From positions 1-41,703 of the forward strand of contig CBDUYN010000083.1 of NCBI GenBank assembly GCA_965371445.1: 41,703 bases of DNA. The letters run 5' to 3'. Of the stretch, positions 15,636 through 24,321 are shown in pieces. The position numbers and the translations under genes were made by a program. The stretch is from DASWIG01 sp965371445. GTDB taxonomy: Bacteria > Acidobacteriota > Thermoanaerobaculia > Multivoradales > J023. How positions within the stretch are numbered: position 1 is the stretch's first letter; each line of letters opens with the position of its first letter. A model generated the notes under the pieces. That model was not told the origin of the DNA, did not search any database, and worked only from the letters and a program-made list of their open reading frames with translations.

Positions 15636-17927
15636 GTGGACGAACGACACGCGCCGCTCGCCGTACCTGCCGCCGGGCTCCTGCTGGGCACCTGTCTCGC
15701 GGGACGCCTGGGGTGCGTCTCGCCGGCGTGGCTCGTGCTGCTCGCCGTCCTGGGGCTCGCCCTCGGACGCCGGCCCGGGATCCTCGTCGCCGCCCTGGCC
15801 TTCGGCCTGTGGAACGCCGAAGCCCGGTGGATAGGTCCGGAAGAGAGGCTCGCGACGCTCGAGCTGTCGCGTCCCGTCGACCTGGTGGCACGCGTCACGA
15901 GCCACGTGGTGCCGGACGGCGACGGCGGGAGGCTCCTGCGCGTTCAATCCCACCACTTCGTCCAGGGACGCCGTCTGCTACGCGCCACACGCCAGGTCTG
16001 GGTGGTGGTACCGGGTGAGGAAGGAACCCTCGGGCTGGGCTCGACCGTACGGTTGCGTGGTTATCTGCGGCGGTCGCCGGGATATGCCAACTCGCCGTCT
16101 CCCAGGCCCGGTCCCTGGCGAATGCGCCTCAAGAGCGCTCGTTTCCTGACGGTCGAGTCGCCGCCGTCGCCGGTGATGCGTCTGGGGAGCCGGCTGCGGC
16201 GTCGGGCCGAGGCGGCTTTCGCGAGCCTCGCGGCGCCGGGCGAGCCACACTCGGCGGGCCTCGCCCTGGCGCGGGCGTTGCTCCTCGGCCAGCGCTCGGA
16301 GCTCCCCGTCGCCTGGCAGCAAACTCTGCGGCGTCTGGGCCTGGCCCATCTGCTGGCCGTTTCGGGCCTCCACGTGGGGCTTCTGGCGGCCCTGACGCTC
16401 GCCGCAGCCTCCCCCCTGCCGCGCGGCCTGCGCTACCTCGCGGCGCTTCTTGCCGTGTTGCTCTACCTGTTGTTGATCGGACCGCGTCCGGCGGTGCTGC
16501 GAGCCTCGGTGATGGGGCTCGTGGCCCTGGCCGCGCTGCTCGCCGAGCGGCCGCCCCAGGCGGTGAACGCGCTCGCCTTCTGCGTCGTGGTGCTGGTGCT
16601 CGAGGATCCCGCGGTGACGGCGGACCTCGGCTTCCAGCTGAGCGCCGCGGCGACCGCCGGCATCGTCGTCTTGGCGCCCGTCTACCGCGACCGCTGGACC
16701 ACGTTGCCCATGGCCCTGCGCCAGCCGCTCGCGATGTCGGTCGCGGCCCAGCTCGCGACCTTGCCCCTGATCGTACCGTTGGCCGGCGTCGTCCATCCCG
16801 CGGCCGCCGTTTACAACCTGGTGGCGATTCCCTGGCTCGGTCTTTTTCTCGCTGCGGCCTTTCCGTGGTTTCTGATCGCTGGGCTCTCGTCGGCGGCGGC
16901 GGCGGGTCTCCTGCCCCTCCTCGACGCTTTGGCCTGGCCGCTAAAGGCCCTCGCCTCGCTGCCACCGACCGCGGTCGACCTCAAACCTCTGACGCTTTCC
17001 GCCGCTGCCCTGGCGGTGCTCGCGGCCGCCCTGGCCGTGGCCGGCTGCCGGCCGCGACGCTCGGCACCGGCGCTGCTGGCCGTGGCCCTGCTGGCGCTCA
17101 GCGGCGCACCCGATTCGTCCAGGCGCCCGGCACGGCTCGTCATGCTCGACGTCGGTCAGGGCGACGCCGTCCTCCTCGCCGACGGTCCCCGGGCCGTCCT
17201 CGTCGACGGCGGCGGCTGGCGGCGGGGCGACCTCGGGGGACGCGTCCTCCTCCCGGCCCTGGCGAGGGCGGGCGTCGCCCGGCTCGACGCGGTGATAATG
17301 ACCCACGCCGACCTCGACCACTGCGGCGGCCTGGCCGACCTGGTGCGCTACCTGCCGGTGGCGGAGGTCTGGACGGCCTCACGGGCCGAGGAGGCCGGAT
17401 GCGCCGAGCGTCTCCTTGCGGCGCCGGGGCCGCGGCTGCGGATCCTGCGGCGCGGCGACGACGTCGGGGTCGGCCGTTGGCAGCTTCACGTCCTGCACCC
17501 GGAGGCCGGGGATCAGGCGGCCGGCGACCCGGGCAAGTCGAACGACCTGTCTCTCGTCGTGATGGCCGAGCTGCCGGGGTTTCCAGGGTCGCCCCGGGTG
17601 CTCCTGACCGGCGACCTGGAGGCGGCGGGCGAGCGGCTCCTTTTGCGTCGCTACGGTGCGGCGCTCGCGGCCGACGTCTTGAAGGTGGCGCACCACGGCT
17701 CGAAGTCCTCGACCACGCCGGCGTGGCTGGAGGCGGTCGATCCGCGGATCGCCTTGGTGTCGGCCGGCCGTAACAACTGGTACGGTCATCCCGCGCCGGC
17801 CGTGCTGGCGCGTCTTGAGCGGCGTCGCCTTCGGGTGCTGCGCACCGACCGTTCGGGTCGGCTTGACCTCACCTTCCATCCCGACGGACGGATCGCGGTC
17901 ACCCTGCCGTTCGCACCGATGCCCTAA
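15636..17927 (+). CDS. comEC: ComEC/Rec2-type DNA-uptake channel with metallo-beta-lactamase domain
   Basis: About 763 residues from the GTG at 15636, the first plausible start after the preceding stop; the ribosome site is poor, so the start is uncertain. Order: two N-terminal membrane segments, a soluble OB-like part (about 70-170), the competence membrane core (about 205-480; LGLAHLLAVSGLHVGLL, GPRPAVLRASVMGL, DLGFQLSAAATAGI), then a C-terminal metallo-beta-lactamase-like domain. The latter has metal motif H557-A-D559-L-D561-H562, LLTGDLEAAGE and H686-H687-G-S. ComEC carries single-stranded DNA across the inner membrane; the C-terminal domain is proposed to degrade the other strand. It is full length, so natural uptake is possible, but no other competence gene is in the window. 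Confidence 0.9.
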   Translation: MDERHAPLAVPAAGLLLGTCLAGRLGCVSPAWLVLLAVLGLALGRRPGILVAALAFGLWNAEARWIGPEERLATLELSRPVDLVARVTSHVVPDGDGGRLLRVQSHHFVQGRRLLRATRQVWVVVPGEEGTLGLGSTVRLRGYLRRSPGYANSPSPRPGPWRMRLKSARFLTVESPPSPVMRLGSRLRRRAEAAFASLAAPGEPHSAGLALARALLLGQRSELPVAWQQTLRRLGLAHLLAVSGLHVGLLAALTLAAASPLPRGLRYLAALLAVLLYLLLIGPRPAVLRASVMGLVALAALLAERPPQAVNALAFCVVVLVLEDPAVTADLGFQLSAAATAGIVVLAPVYRDRWTTLPMALRQPLAMSVAAQLATLPLIVPLAGVVHPAAAVYNLVAIPWLGLFLAAAFPWFLIAGLSSAAAAGLLPLLDALAWPLKALASLPPTAVDLKPLTLSAAALAVLAAALAVAGCRPRRSAPALLAVALLALSGAPDSSRRPARLVMLDVGQGDAVLLADGPRAVLVDGGGWRRGDLGGRVLLPALARAGVARLDAVIMTHADLDHCGGLADLVRYLPVAEVWTASRAEEAGCAERLLAAPGPRLRILRRGDDVGVGRWQLHVLHPEAGDQAAGDPGKSNDLSLVVMAELPGFPGSPRVLLTGDLEAAGERLLLRRYGAALAADVLKVAHHGSKSSTTPAWLEAVDPRIALVSAGRNNWYGHPAPAVLARLERRRLRVLRTDRSGRLDLTFHPDGRIAVTLPFAPMP

Positions 17928-17984
17928 AAGCCTGGTCCACGAAGAGCCGGGGATGGTAGGGTCGGGGCGAGAGGGTGAACTCGG

Positions 17985-18749
17985 ATGAAGCTCGCCGCCG
18001 ACACGCCGGACACTCAGCCAGACCTCGACTTGGAGGTGCCGTCCCAAGCCGCGGCGGAGCGCCACGCCGCGGTCGAGGAAGCTCTCGGGCATCGTTTCTC
18101 CGACTCCCAGCTTCTGCTACAGGCCCTGACCCACCGCTCCTTCTCGAGCGAGCGTGGCGACGGCTGGAACTACGAGCGCCTCGAATTCCTCGGCGACTCG
18201 GTGCTCGGCCTCGTCGCGTCCCACTGGCTCTTTCGGCTCCATCCGGACCAACCTGAAGGCGAGCTCGCCAAGCTCAAGGGCTTTCTGGTAAGCGCTCCGG
18301 TGCTCTCTCACCACGCCGAGCAGATCGGCCTCGGCGCCCTCCTGCGCCTCGGGGTCGGCGAGCTCCGCTCCGGAGGACGCTCCAAGGCCTCGATCCTCGC
18401 CGACGCCGTGGAGGCGCTCTTCGGCGCCGTCTACCTCGACGGCGGCCTCGAAGCGGCGCGCGGGGCGATCGAGCCCATCCTGGAGGAAGCTCTCGCCGAC
18501 CGTGCCCGCTACCAGCACGTCGACGCCAAGACGTCGCTTCAGGAGTACGCCCAGGGCCGGGGGCTCGGTCTACCGGTCTACCGGCTCGTCGGCGAAAGCG
18601 GCCCCGACCACCAGAAGGTCTTCGCCGTCGAGTGCTCTCTGGCGGGCGAGACGCTCAGCGCGGCCGAGGGACCGAGCAAGAAGCTCGCCGAGCAGGGCGC
18701 CGCGACCGCCGCCCTGGCCGAGCTTGACCTGCCGGATGACGAACCGTAA
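17985..18749 (+). CDS. rnc: Ribonuclease III
   Basis: 254 residues. It cleaves double-stranded RNA during rRNA processing and mRNA decay. The catalytic domain shows the signature NYERLEFLGDSVLGL with E67 and D71, and the second acidic pair D140/E143 in ILADAVEALFGAVYLDGG. The dsRNA-binding domain follows at about 178-250 (DAKTSLQEYAQGRGLGLPVY, GPSKKLAEQGAATAALAEL). The first ~25 residues are an extra acidic leader; M1 is the only nearby ATG. It is followed by asnS 62 bp downstream on the same strand. Confidence 0.95.
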   Translation: MKLAADTPDTQPDLDLEVPSQAAAERHAAVEEALGHRFSDSQLLLQALTHRSFSSERGDGWNYERLEFLGDSVLGLVASHWLFRLHPDQPEGELAKLKGFLVSAPVLSHHAEQIGLGALLRLGVGELRSGGRSKASILADAVEALFGAVYLDGGLEAARGAIEPILEEALADRARYQHVDAKTSLQEYAQGRGLGLPVYRLVGESGPDHQKVFAVECSLAGETLSAAEGPSKKLAEQGAATAALAELDLPDDEP

Positions 18750-18811
18750 GATCCCCGCTCGCCTACGGCGGCCCCGCGAATCCAACCATCCCAAAAAAAC
18801 GGAGCGAGAGC

Positions 18812-20101
18812 GTGGCGGTTCAAGTCAACCACCTCAAAGAGCACGACGGCGAAACCGTGACGATCCGCGGCTGGCTCGCCAACAAGCGGCGCGGCGGCAA
18901 GATCGCCTTCCTTCAGATCCGCGACGGAAGCGGCTACGTCCAGGCGGTCGCGAGCCGTGCCGAGGTCTCGGAGGAGGCCTGGCAGGCCATCCTCGACGTC
19001 ACCCAGGAGTCGACGGTGCGCGTCACCGGCATCGCCCGGGTCGACGAGCGCGCTCCCGGGGGGGTCGAGATCCACGCCACCGACTTCACGGTCCGTCATC
19101 TGACCGAAGAGTTCCCGATCACAAAAAAAGACCACGGCACGGCGTTCCTGATGGCGCACCGCCACCTCTGGCTGCGCTCCAGCAAGCAGCGGGCGGCGCT
19201 GCGGATCCGCAGCGAGGTCTGCCAGGCGATCCGTGACTTCTTCTACGAGCGGGACTTCGTCCTGATCGACTCCCCGATCCTGACGCCCACCTCCTGCGAG
19301 GGCACCTCGACGCTTTTCGAGACTGAGTACTTCGGCGACAAGGCCTACCTCACCCAGTCGGGTCAGCTCTACCTGGAACCCGCCTGCGCGGCGTTCGGCA
19401 AGGTCTACTGCATGGGACCGACGTTCCGCGCCGAGAAGTCGAAGACCCGGCGGCACCTGACCGAGTTCTGGATGGTCGAGCCCGAGGTGGCCTTCCTCGA
19501 CTTCGACGGCGTCGTTCGCCTGGCGGAGGATTTCGTCTGCTACCTGACCGAGCGGGTCCTCGATCGCGGCCAGGAGGACCTGAAGACCCTGGAACGCGAC
19601 GTCTCGATGCTCGAGAAAGTCCAGAGCCCCTTCCCCCGAATCACCTACACGGAAGCGATCGACATCCTGAAGGAGAAGGGGAGCGACGTCGCCTGGGGCG
19701 ACGACTTCGGGGGCGACGACGAGACCGTCCTCGCAAAACACTTCGACCGGCCGGTTTTTGTGACCCGCTTCCCGGCGGCGATGAAGGCCTTCTACATGGA
19801 GCCGGATCCGGAGAACCACGACGTCGTCCTCGCGGTCGACCTGCTGGCTCCGGAGGGCTATGGCGAGATCATCGGCGGCAGCCAGAGGATCCACGACCAC
19901 GACCTCCTGCTGGAGCGTTTGAAGCAGCACGATCTCCCGATCGAGCCTTTTCAATGGTACCTCGACGTGCGCAAGTACGGCACTTTTCCCCACAGCGGCT
20001 TCGGCATGGGGATCGAGCGCTTCGTCGCCTGGATGGCGGGCCTGGCGCACCTGCGCGAGACGATCCCCTACCCGCGCATGCTGTACAAGATCTACCCGTA
20101 G
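18812..20101 (+). CDS. asnS: Asparaginyl-tRNA synthetase
   Basis: 429 residues from the GTG at 18812, with a GGAGCGAGAG ribosome site. It charges tRNA-Asn with asparagine using ATP. An N-terminal OB-fold anticodon-binding domain (about 15-105; VTIRGWLANKRRGGKIAFLQ) is followed by the class II core. Motif 2 is seen in MGPTFRAEKSKTRRHLTEFW and motif 3 in GFGMGIERFVAWMAGL. The hinge PTSCEGTSTLFETEYFG and the FWMVEPE segment are typical of AsnRS rather than AspRS. It suggests direct tRNA-Asn charging in this organism, though an amidotransferase route cannot be excluded from this window. Length is normal. Confidence 0.95.
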   Translation: MAVQVNHLKEHDGETVTIRGWLANKRRGGKIAFLQIRDGSGYVQAVASRAEVSEEAWQAILDVTQESTVRVTGIARVDERAPGGVEIHATDFTVRHLTEEFPITKKDHGTAFLMAHRHLWLRSSKQRAALRIRSEVCQAIRDFFYERDFVLIDSPILTPTSCEGTSTLFETEYFGDKAYLTQSGQLYLEPACAAFGKVYCMGPTFRAEKSKTRRHLTEFWMVEPEVAFLDFDGVVRLAEDFVCYLTERVLDRGQEDLKTLERDVSMLEKVQSPFPRITYTEAIDILKEKGSDVAWGDDFGGDDETVLAKHFDRPVFVTRFPAAMKAFYMEPDPENHDVVLAVDLLAPEGYGEIIGGSQRIHDHDLLLERLKQHDLPIEPFQWYLDVRKYGTFPHSGFGMGIERFVAWMAGLAHLRETIPYPRMLYKIYP

Positions 20102-20110
20102 GGCAGGCCG

Positions 20111-21013
20111 ATGCCTTCTTCCTCTCGGCCTCCCCGCTGGTTGATCGGCGCCGCCCTGGTCGCCCTGATCCTGATCTGGGGAAGCACCTGGTCGGTCATC
20201 CGGGTCAGCCTCGAGGGATTCCCACCGTTCAAGGGGGTGGCGATCCGCTTCGCGATGGCGGCGGTGCTGATCGCCGTCCTGGGTCTTCTAAGCGGCGTTC
20301 GCTTCGGCAGGGAGCGGCGCGAACGGTGGCTCTGGCTCACCCAGGCGGTGGCGACTTTCGGAGTGCCCTACTGTGTCGTCTACTGGGCCGAGCAGTGGGT
20401 ACCGTCGGGGCTCGTGGCGGTGCTCTTCGCCACGTTCCCGCTCTTCGTCGTCCCCTTGAGCCGGCTTTTCCTGCCGCAGGAGAGCTTCCGGGGGAGCGGC
20501 TTTTTCGGGCTCCTGCTGGGATTTGGCGGCGTCGCGGTCATCTTCTCGGCCGACCTGGCAGCGCTCGGGGGGCCGCGGGTGGCCCTGGCCGCGGCGCTCG
20601 TGCTCCTCTCGCCCCTCTCGGCGGCCTTTGGCCAGGTCGCGGCCAAACGCTGGGGCCAGGGGATCCACCCCTTCTCGATGACCGCGGTGCCGATGGCGCT
20701 GACCGCCCTCCTGGTGGGCGCCGTGGCGGCGGTGGCCGAAAGCGGACGCGAGATCGTCCTCGAGCCGCGGCCGGTCCTGGCGCTCCTCTATCTGGCGATC
20801 GCCGGGTCGGTCGTGACGTTCACCCTGTTCTACTGGGTCCTCCAGCACCTGACCGCGATCCAGATGAGCCTCATCACCTATGCCATCCCGGTGGTGGCGG
20901 TCCTGGTCGGCACCCAGGTGATGGACGAGCCGATGACGCCGCGGATCCTCCTGGGCGCCGGCCTCGTCGTCCTCGGCGTCGTCTTCGCCGTCCGCGGCTC
21001 TTCCGAGAGGTAG
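20111..21013 (+). CDS. EamA/DMT-superfamily transporter
   Basis: 300 residues with ten predicted membrane helices in two EamA repeats: the first begins LIGAALVALILIWGSTWSVIR, the second after AALGGPRVALAAALVLLSPL. Each half has the DMT pattern of a loop Trp/Gly (IWGSTW) and a C-terminal PL/PV segment. These are inner-membrane exporters or permeases for amino acids, nucleosides or other small metabolites; the substrate cannot be read from sequence. It starts 9 bp after asnS and is probably on the same transcript. Confidence 0.88.
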   Translation: MPSSSRPPRWLIGAALVALILIWGSTWSVIRVSLEGFPPFKGVAIRFAMAAVLIAVLGLLSGVRFGRERRERWLWLTQAVATFGVPYCVVYWAEQWVPSGLVAVLFATFPLFVVPLSRLFLPQESFRGSGFFGLLLGFGGVAVIFSADLAALGGPRVALAAALVLLSPLSAAFGQVAAKRWGQGIHPFSMTAVPMALTALLVGAVAAVAESGREIVLEPRPVLALLYLAIAGSVVTFTLFYWVLQHLTAIQMSLITYAIPVVAVLVGTQVMDEPMTPRILLGAGLVVLGVVFAVRGSSER

Positions 21014-21071
21014 GAACCGCCAGGGCCTGGTCTCGAGCCACGGGATGAAGAGGAGGCCTCCAGGCGTTCTA

Positions 21072-21085
21072 CCGCGAGCTCGCGG
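21072..21085. promoter_or_regulatory. 14-bp palindrome upstream of the MacA-like operon
   Basis: Perfect palindrome CCGCGAGCTCGCGG in the 201-bp gap between the EamA gene and the efflux operon. Possible operator or transcript hairpin; nothing more is shown. Confidence 0.3.
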
Positions 21086-21133
21086 AGCCGTGTTGAGGGT
21101 AGGGCAGGCTCCGCCCGGCGCCTCTCCACGGAC

Positions 21134-21164
21134 TTGCCCTTTCCACCCGGTCGCAGGCTAGACT
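21134..21164 (+). promoter_or_regulatory. Weak candidate promoter for the efflux operon
   Basis: TTGCCC (21134-21139) and TAGACT (21159-21164) are 19 bp apart, 50 bp before the ATG. The same TTGC/TAGACT pair at 19 bp occurs before tRNA-Leu, which mildly supports it. The spacing is longer than optimal. Confidence 0.3.
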
Positions 21165-21214
21165 AGCAAGCCCCCCCGGGCTTCGAATCTCCGGGACAGC
21201 CAAAGAGGAATTCC

Positions 21215-22468
21215 ATGTCGGACAAGACCGACCGGCTTCGAGAGCTCAAGATCGATCGCGCGGACATCGAGAGCACCCGCTCCGGCGGCGGCGCGCTGGC
21301 CCTCGCGGCGATCACCCTCGTCCTCGTCGTCGCGGGCGGCGGCTTCTGGTGGTGGTACGTCCGGAACCAGGTGCCCGTGGTGGAGGTGGCCACGGTCGAA
21401 GAAGTCACCGAGACGGCTCTGGCCGCCTCTTCGGTCCTCGACGCCTCGGGCTACGTCACCGCCCGGCGGCGGGCGACCGTGTCGTCGAAAGTGACGGGCA
21501 AGATCGTCGAGGTGCTGATCGAGGAGGGCCTCCACGTCGAGGAGGGCCAGGTCCTGGCGCGCCTCGACGACTCGACGCCCCGGCGGCTGCACGCGCTCGC
21601 CTTGGCGGAGCTCGCCGTCGCCCACGGCTCGCTCGAAGAGACCGAGGTGCGTCTCGCCGAGGCCAAGCTCAACCTGCGGCGCACCCGCGAGCTCGTAGCG
21701 GCCGAGGTCCGCAGCCAGGCGGAGCTCGACACCGCGCAGGCCGAGGTCGACTCCCTGGAGGCACGGCTCGCTCTGGGCCGCGAGCAGGTGGCGGTGGCCG
21801 AGAAAATCGTCGACGTCCGCTCCCAGGAGCTCGACGACACCGTCATCCGCTCGCCCTTCGCCGGCGTCGTGGTGAGCAAGGACGCCCAGCCCGGCGAGAT
21901 GATCTCCCCGGTCTCAGCCGGCGGCGGCTTCACCCGCACCGGTATCGGCACCGTCGTCGACATGTCGTCTCTGGAGATCGAGGTCGACGTCAACGAGGCC
22001 TACATCAACCGCGTGAGCGCGGGGCAGAAAGTCGAGGCCACCCTCGACGCCTACCCGAGCTGGAAGTTCCCGGCGACGGTGATCACGCCCGTGCCGACCG
22101 CCGACCGCCAGAAAGCGACGGTACGGGTGCGCATCGCCATCGAATCCCTCGACCCACGGATCCTGCCCGACATGGGGGTCAAGGTCTCCTTCCTGGAAAC
22201 CGCGGCCGAGGAGCCGGCCGCGGCGAGCGAGACCCCGGCGCCCGCCTGGCGGATCCCGGCGGCGGCGTTGCGTCGCGACGGCGGCGCGACCTACGTCCTC
22301 GTGCTCGCGGGAGAGAAGCTCGAACGGCGGACGATTGAAGCAGCGGAGCAGCGGGGCGAGTCGGTGCGCGTCACCGCGGGGCTCCGCACAGGCGAGCAGG
22401 TCGTCGTCGCGGCAAGCGAAGAGCTGGCCGCCGGCGATTTGGCCAAGACGAAGGAAAAAGACAAATGA
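21215..22468 (+). CDS. Periplasmic adaptor (MacA/HlyD family) of an ABC system
   Basis: 417 residues. A short cytoplasmic N-terminus and one membrane helix (about 28-48, ALALAAITLVLVVAGGG) precede the periplasmic part. Lipoyl half-motifs lie around residues 80-110 (GKIVEVLIEEGLHVEEGQVLARLD) and 210-235 (DTVIRSPFAGVVVSKDAQPGE). They flank a coiled-coil hairpin (about 125-205) rich in Glu/Ala/Leu. Beta-barrel and membrane-proximal domains follow (about 245-410). Such adaptors link an inner-membrane ABC transporter to an outer-membrane channel; no TolC gene is present here. The stop overlaps the next ATG by 4 bp. Substrate is unknown; MacAB-type systems handle lipids, macrolides, peptides or lipoproteins. 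Confidence 0.88.
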   Translation: MSDKTDRLRELKIDRADIESTRSGGGALALAAITLVLVVAGGGFWWWYVRNQVPVVEVATVEEVTETALAASSVLDASGYVTARRRATVSSKVTGKIVEVLIEEGLHVEEGQVLARLDDSTPRRLHALALAELAVAHGSLEETEVRLAEAKLNLRRTRELVAAEVRSQAELDTAQAEVDSLEARLALGREQVAVAEKIVDVRSQELDDTVIRSPFAGVVVSKDAQPGEMISPVSAGGGFTRTGIGTVVDMSSLEIEVDVNEAYINRVSAGQKVEATLDAYPSWKFPATVITPVPTADRQKATVRVRIAIESLDPRILPDMGVKVSFLETAAEEPAAASETPAPAWRIPAAALRRDGGATYVLVLAGEKLERRTIEAAEQRGESVRVTAGLRTGEQVVVAASEELAAGDLAKTKEKDK

Positions 22469-23178
22469 CAGAGAACATCATCGCCCGCGTCGACGACGTC
22501 CACAAGGTCTACAGGCGCGGCTCGGAAAAGATCGACGTCCTCCAGGGAGTGAGCCTGGACGTCCCGGAGGGGGACTTCCTGGCCCTGATGGGCCCTTCGG
22601 GCTCGGGGAAGACGACGCTCCTCAACCTCCTGGGAGGGCTCGACCGCCCGAGCTCGGGCACCGTCCACGTGGCCGGCGAGGACGTCGGCCGGGCCTCGGG
22701 GCGGCGGCTCGCCCGCTGGCGGGCCCGTCACGTCGGTTTCGTCTTCCAGTTCTACAACCTGCTGCCGGTCCTGACCGCGGAGAGAAACGTCGAGCTGCCG
22801 CTTCTCCTGACGTCCATGGGCCGCAAGCAACGCCGCCGCCGTGCCTTGACGGCGCTCGAGGTGGTCGGCCTCGCCGATCGCTCGCGGCATTATCCGCGGC
22901 AGCTCTCGGGGGGCCAGGAGCAGCGGGCGGGGATCGCCAGGGCGATCGTCTCCGATCCGACGATCCTGCTCTGCGACGAGCCCACGGGCGACCTCGACCG
23001 AGAGTCGGCCGACGAGATCCTGGATCTCCTCCTCGCCTTGAACCGCGAGCACGGCAAGACCCTGGTGATGGTCACCCACGACCCGCACGCCGCGGCGCGC
23101 GCGCGCCATACCCTCTACCTCAACAAGGGACGGCTCTTGAGCCGCGAAGAGCTGGAGGCCGAGGAGAACGCGGCATGA
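22465..23178 (+). CDS. ABC transporter ATP-binding protein (MacB/LolD type)
   Basis: 237 residues, full-length ATPase domain. Walker A is GPSGSGKTT (G43 to T50, K49), the signature is LSGGQEQRAGIARA, and Walker B ends LLCDEPTGDLD with D171/E172. The H-loop is MVTHDPHAAA. The sequence YRRGSEKIDVLQGVSLDV and EPTGDLD places it with LolD/MacB/FtsE-type ATPases that pair with FtsX-like permeases. The Gln-Glu-Gln in the signature, instead of Gln-Gln-Gln, is a mild variant. It overlaps its neighbours by 4 bp on both sides, so the subunits are translationally coupled. Confidence 0.93.
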   Translation: MTENIIARVDDVHKVYRRGSEKIDVLQGVSLDVPEGDFLALMGPSGSGKTTLLNLLGGLDRPSSGTVHVAGEDVGRASGRRLARWRARHVGFVFQFYNLLPVLTAERNVELPLLLTSMGRKQRRRRALTALEVVGLADRSRHYPRQLSGGQEQRAGIARAIVSDPTILLCDEPTGDLDRESADEILDLLLALNREHGKTLVMVTHDPHAAARARHTLYLNKGRLLSREELEAEENAA

Positions 23179-24320
23179 AGTACCTCCACCTGCTGTGGCG
23201 CAACCTCCTGCGAAAGAGAATCCGCACGGCCCTCACCTTGGCCTCGGTCTTCGTCGCCTTCGCGCTCTTCGGGCTCCTCGTCGCGGTCAAGACCGGCCTC
23301 GGCGCGGGCGTCGAGCTCGGGGGCCTCGACCGGATGATCATGATCCACAAGGTGTCGCTGATCCAGCTCCTGCCCGAGAGCTACGGCAACAAGATCCTCG
23401 CCGACGAGGGCGTCGCCGACGTCGCCCATGCCACCTGGTTCGGCGGCACCTACCAGGATCCGAAGAACTTCTTTCCACGCATCGCCATCGACCCCGAGGC
23501 CTACCTGCGGGCCTACCCGGAGATCCAGCTCCCGGAAGAGGAGAAGCAGGCGTTTCTGCGCAACCGCATCGGAGCGCTCGTCGGCCGCTCGACGGCCAAC
23601 AAGTACGGCTTCAAGGTCGGAGACCGGGTGCCGATCCAGGGGGACATCTGGCGCCGGCGCGACGGCTCGGCCTGGGAATTCGTGGTCGAGGGCATCTACG
23701 ACGCGGAGAAGGGGTTCGACACGACCAACTTTTTTTTTCACTACAGGTATATGACCGAGGCGAGCGGCGAGGAGGGTCGCGTCGGCTGGTACGTGCTGAC
23801 GATCAAGGACCCCGAGCGCTCCGCCGAGATCGCCCAGCGGCTCGACGCTTTTTTCGCCAACTCCCCCGCGGAGACCAAGACCTCGACGGAATCAGCCTTT
23901 GTCCAGGGCTTCGCCAACCAGATCGGCGACATCGCACAAATCGTGACCTGGGTTTCCGCCGTGGTCTTTTTTACCCTGCTGCTGGTGACCGGCAACACCG
24001 TGGCGCAGTCGGTGCGCGAGCGCACGAACGAGCTCGGGGTCTTAAAGACTCTGGGCTTTACCGATCTCCAGATGATGGGCTTGGTGCTCGCCGAGTCTCT
24101 ACTCGTGACCTTCCTCGGGGGCGGCCTGGGCCTTGGCCTCGTCGCTTTTGTGACCCGCAGCTTCGACGTCGGCGGCACGGTCCTGCCGACTTTTTTCTTG
24201 CCGTGGCGCGACTTCTGGATCGGGATGGGGCTGCTCGCCGTGATGGCGCTTCTCGCCGCAGCGGTCCCGGCCGTCCGTGCGTTGCGACTACCGATCGTCG
24301 ACGCTCTGAGGAGGGTCTGA
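23175..24320 (+). CDS. FtsX/MacB-type ABC permease, first subunit
   Basis: 381 residues from the ATG overlapping the ATPase stop; the frame is open further upstream only as a shadow. An N-terminal membrane helix (about 18-42; TLASVFVAFALFGLLVAV) is followed by a periplasmic MacB-PCD-like domain (about 45-260) and three C-terminal helices (about 265-375). The FtsX signature is seen in RERTNELGVLKTLGFTDLQ. This is the mechanotransmission permease fold, which drives periplasmic conformational work rather than classical import. It forms a heteromer with the next permease. Confidence 0.88.
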   Translation: MKYLHLLWRNLLRKRIRTALTLASVFVAFALFGLLVAVKTGLGAGVELGGLDRMIMIHKVSLIQLLPESYGNKILADEGVADVAHATWFGGTYQDPKNFFPRIAIDPEAYLRAYPEIQLPEEEKQAFLRNRIGALVGRSTANKYGFKVGDRVPIQGDIWRRRDGSAWEFVVEGIYDAEKGFDTTNFFFHYRYMTEASGEEGRVGWYVLTIKDPERSAEIAQRLDAFFANSPAETKTSTESAFVQGFANQIGDIAQIVTWVSAVVFFTLLLVTGNTVAQSVRERTNELGVLKTLGFTDLQMMGLVLAESLLVTFLGGGLGLGLVAFVTRSFDVGGTVLPTFFLPWRDFWIGMGLLAVMALLAAAVPAVRALRLPIVDALRRV

Positions 24321-24321
24321 G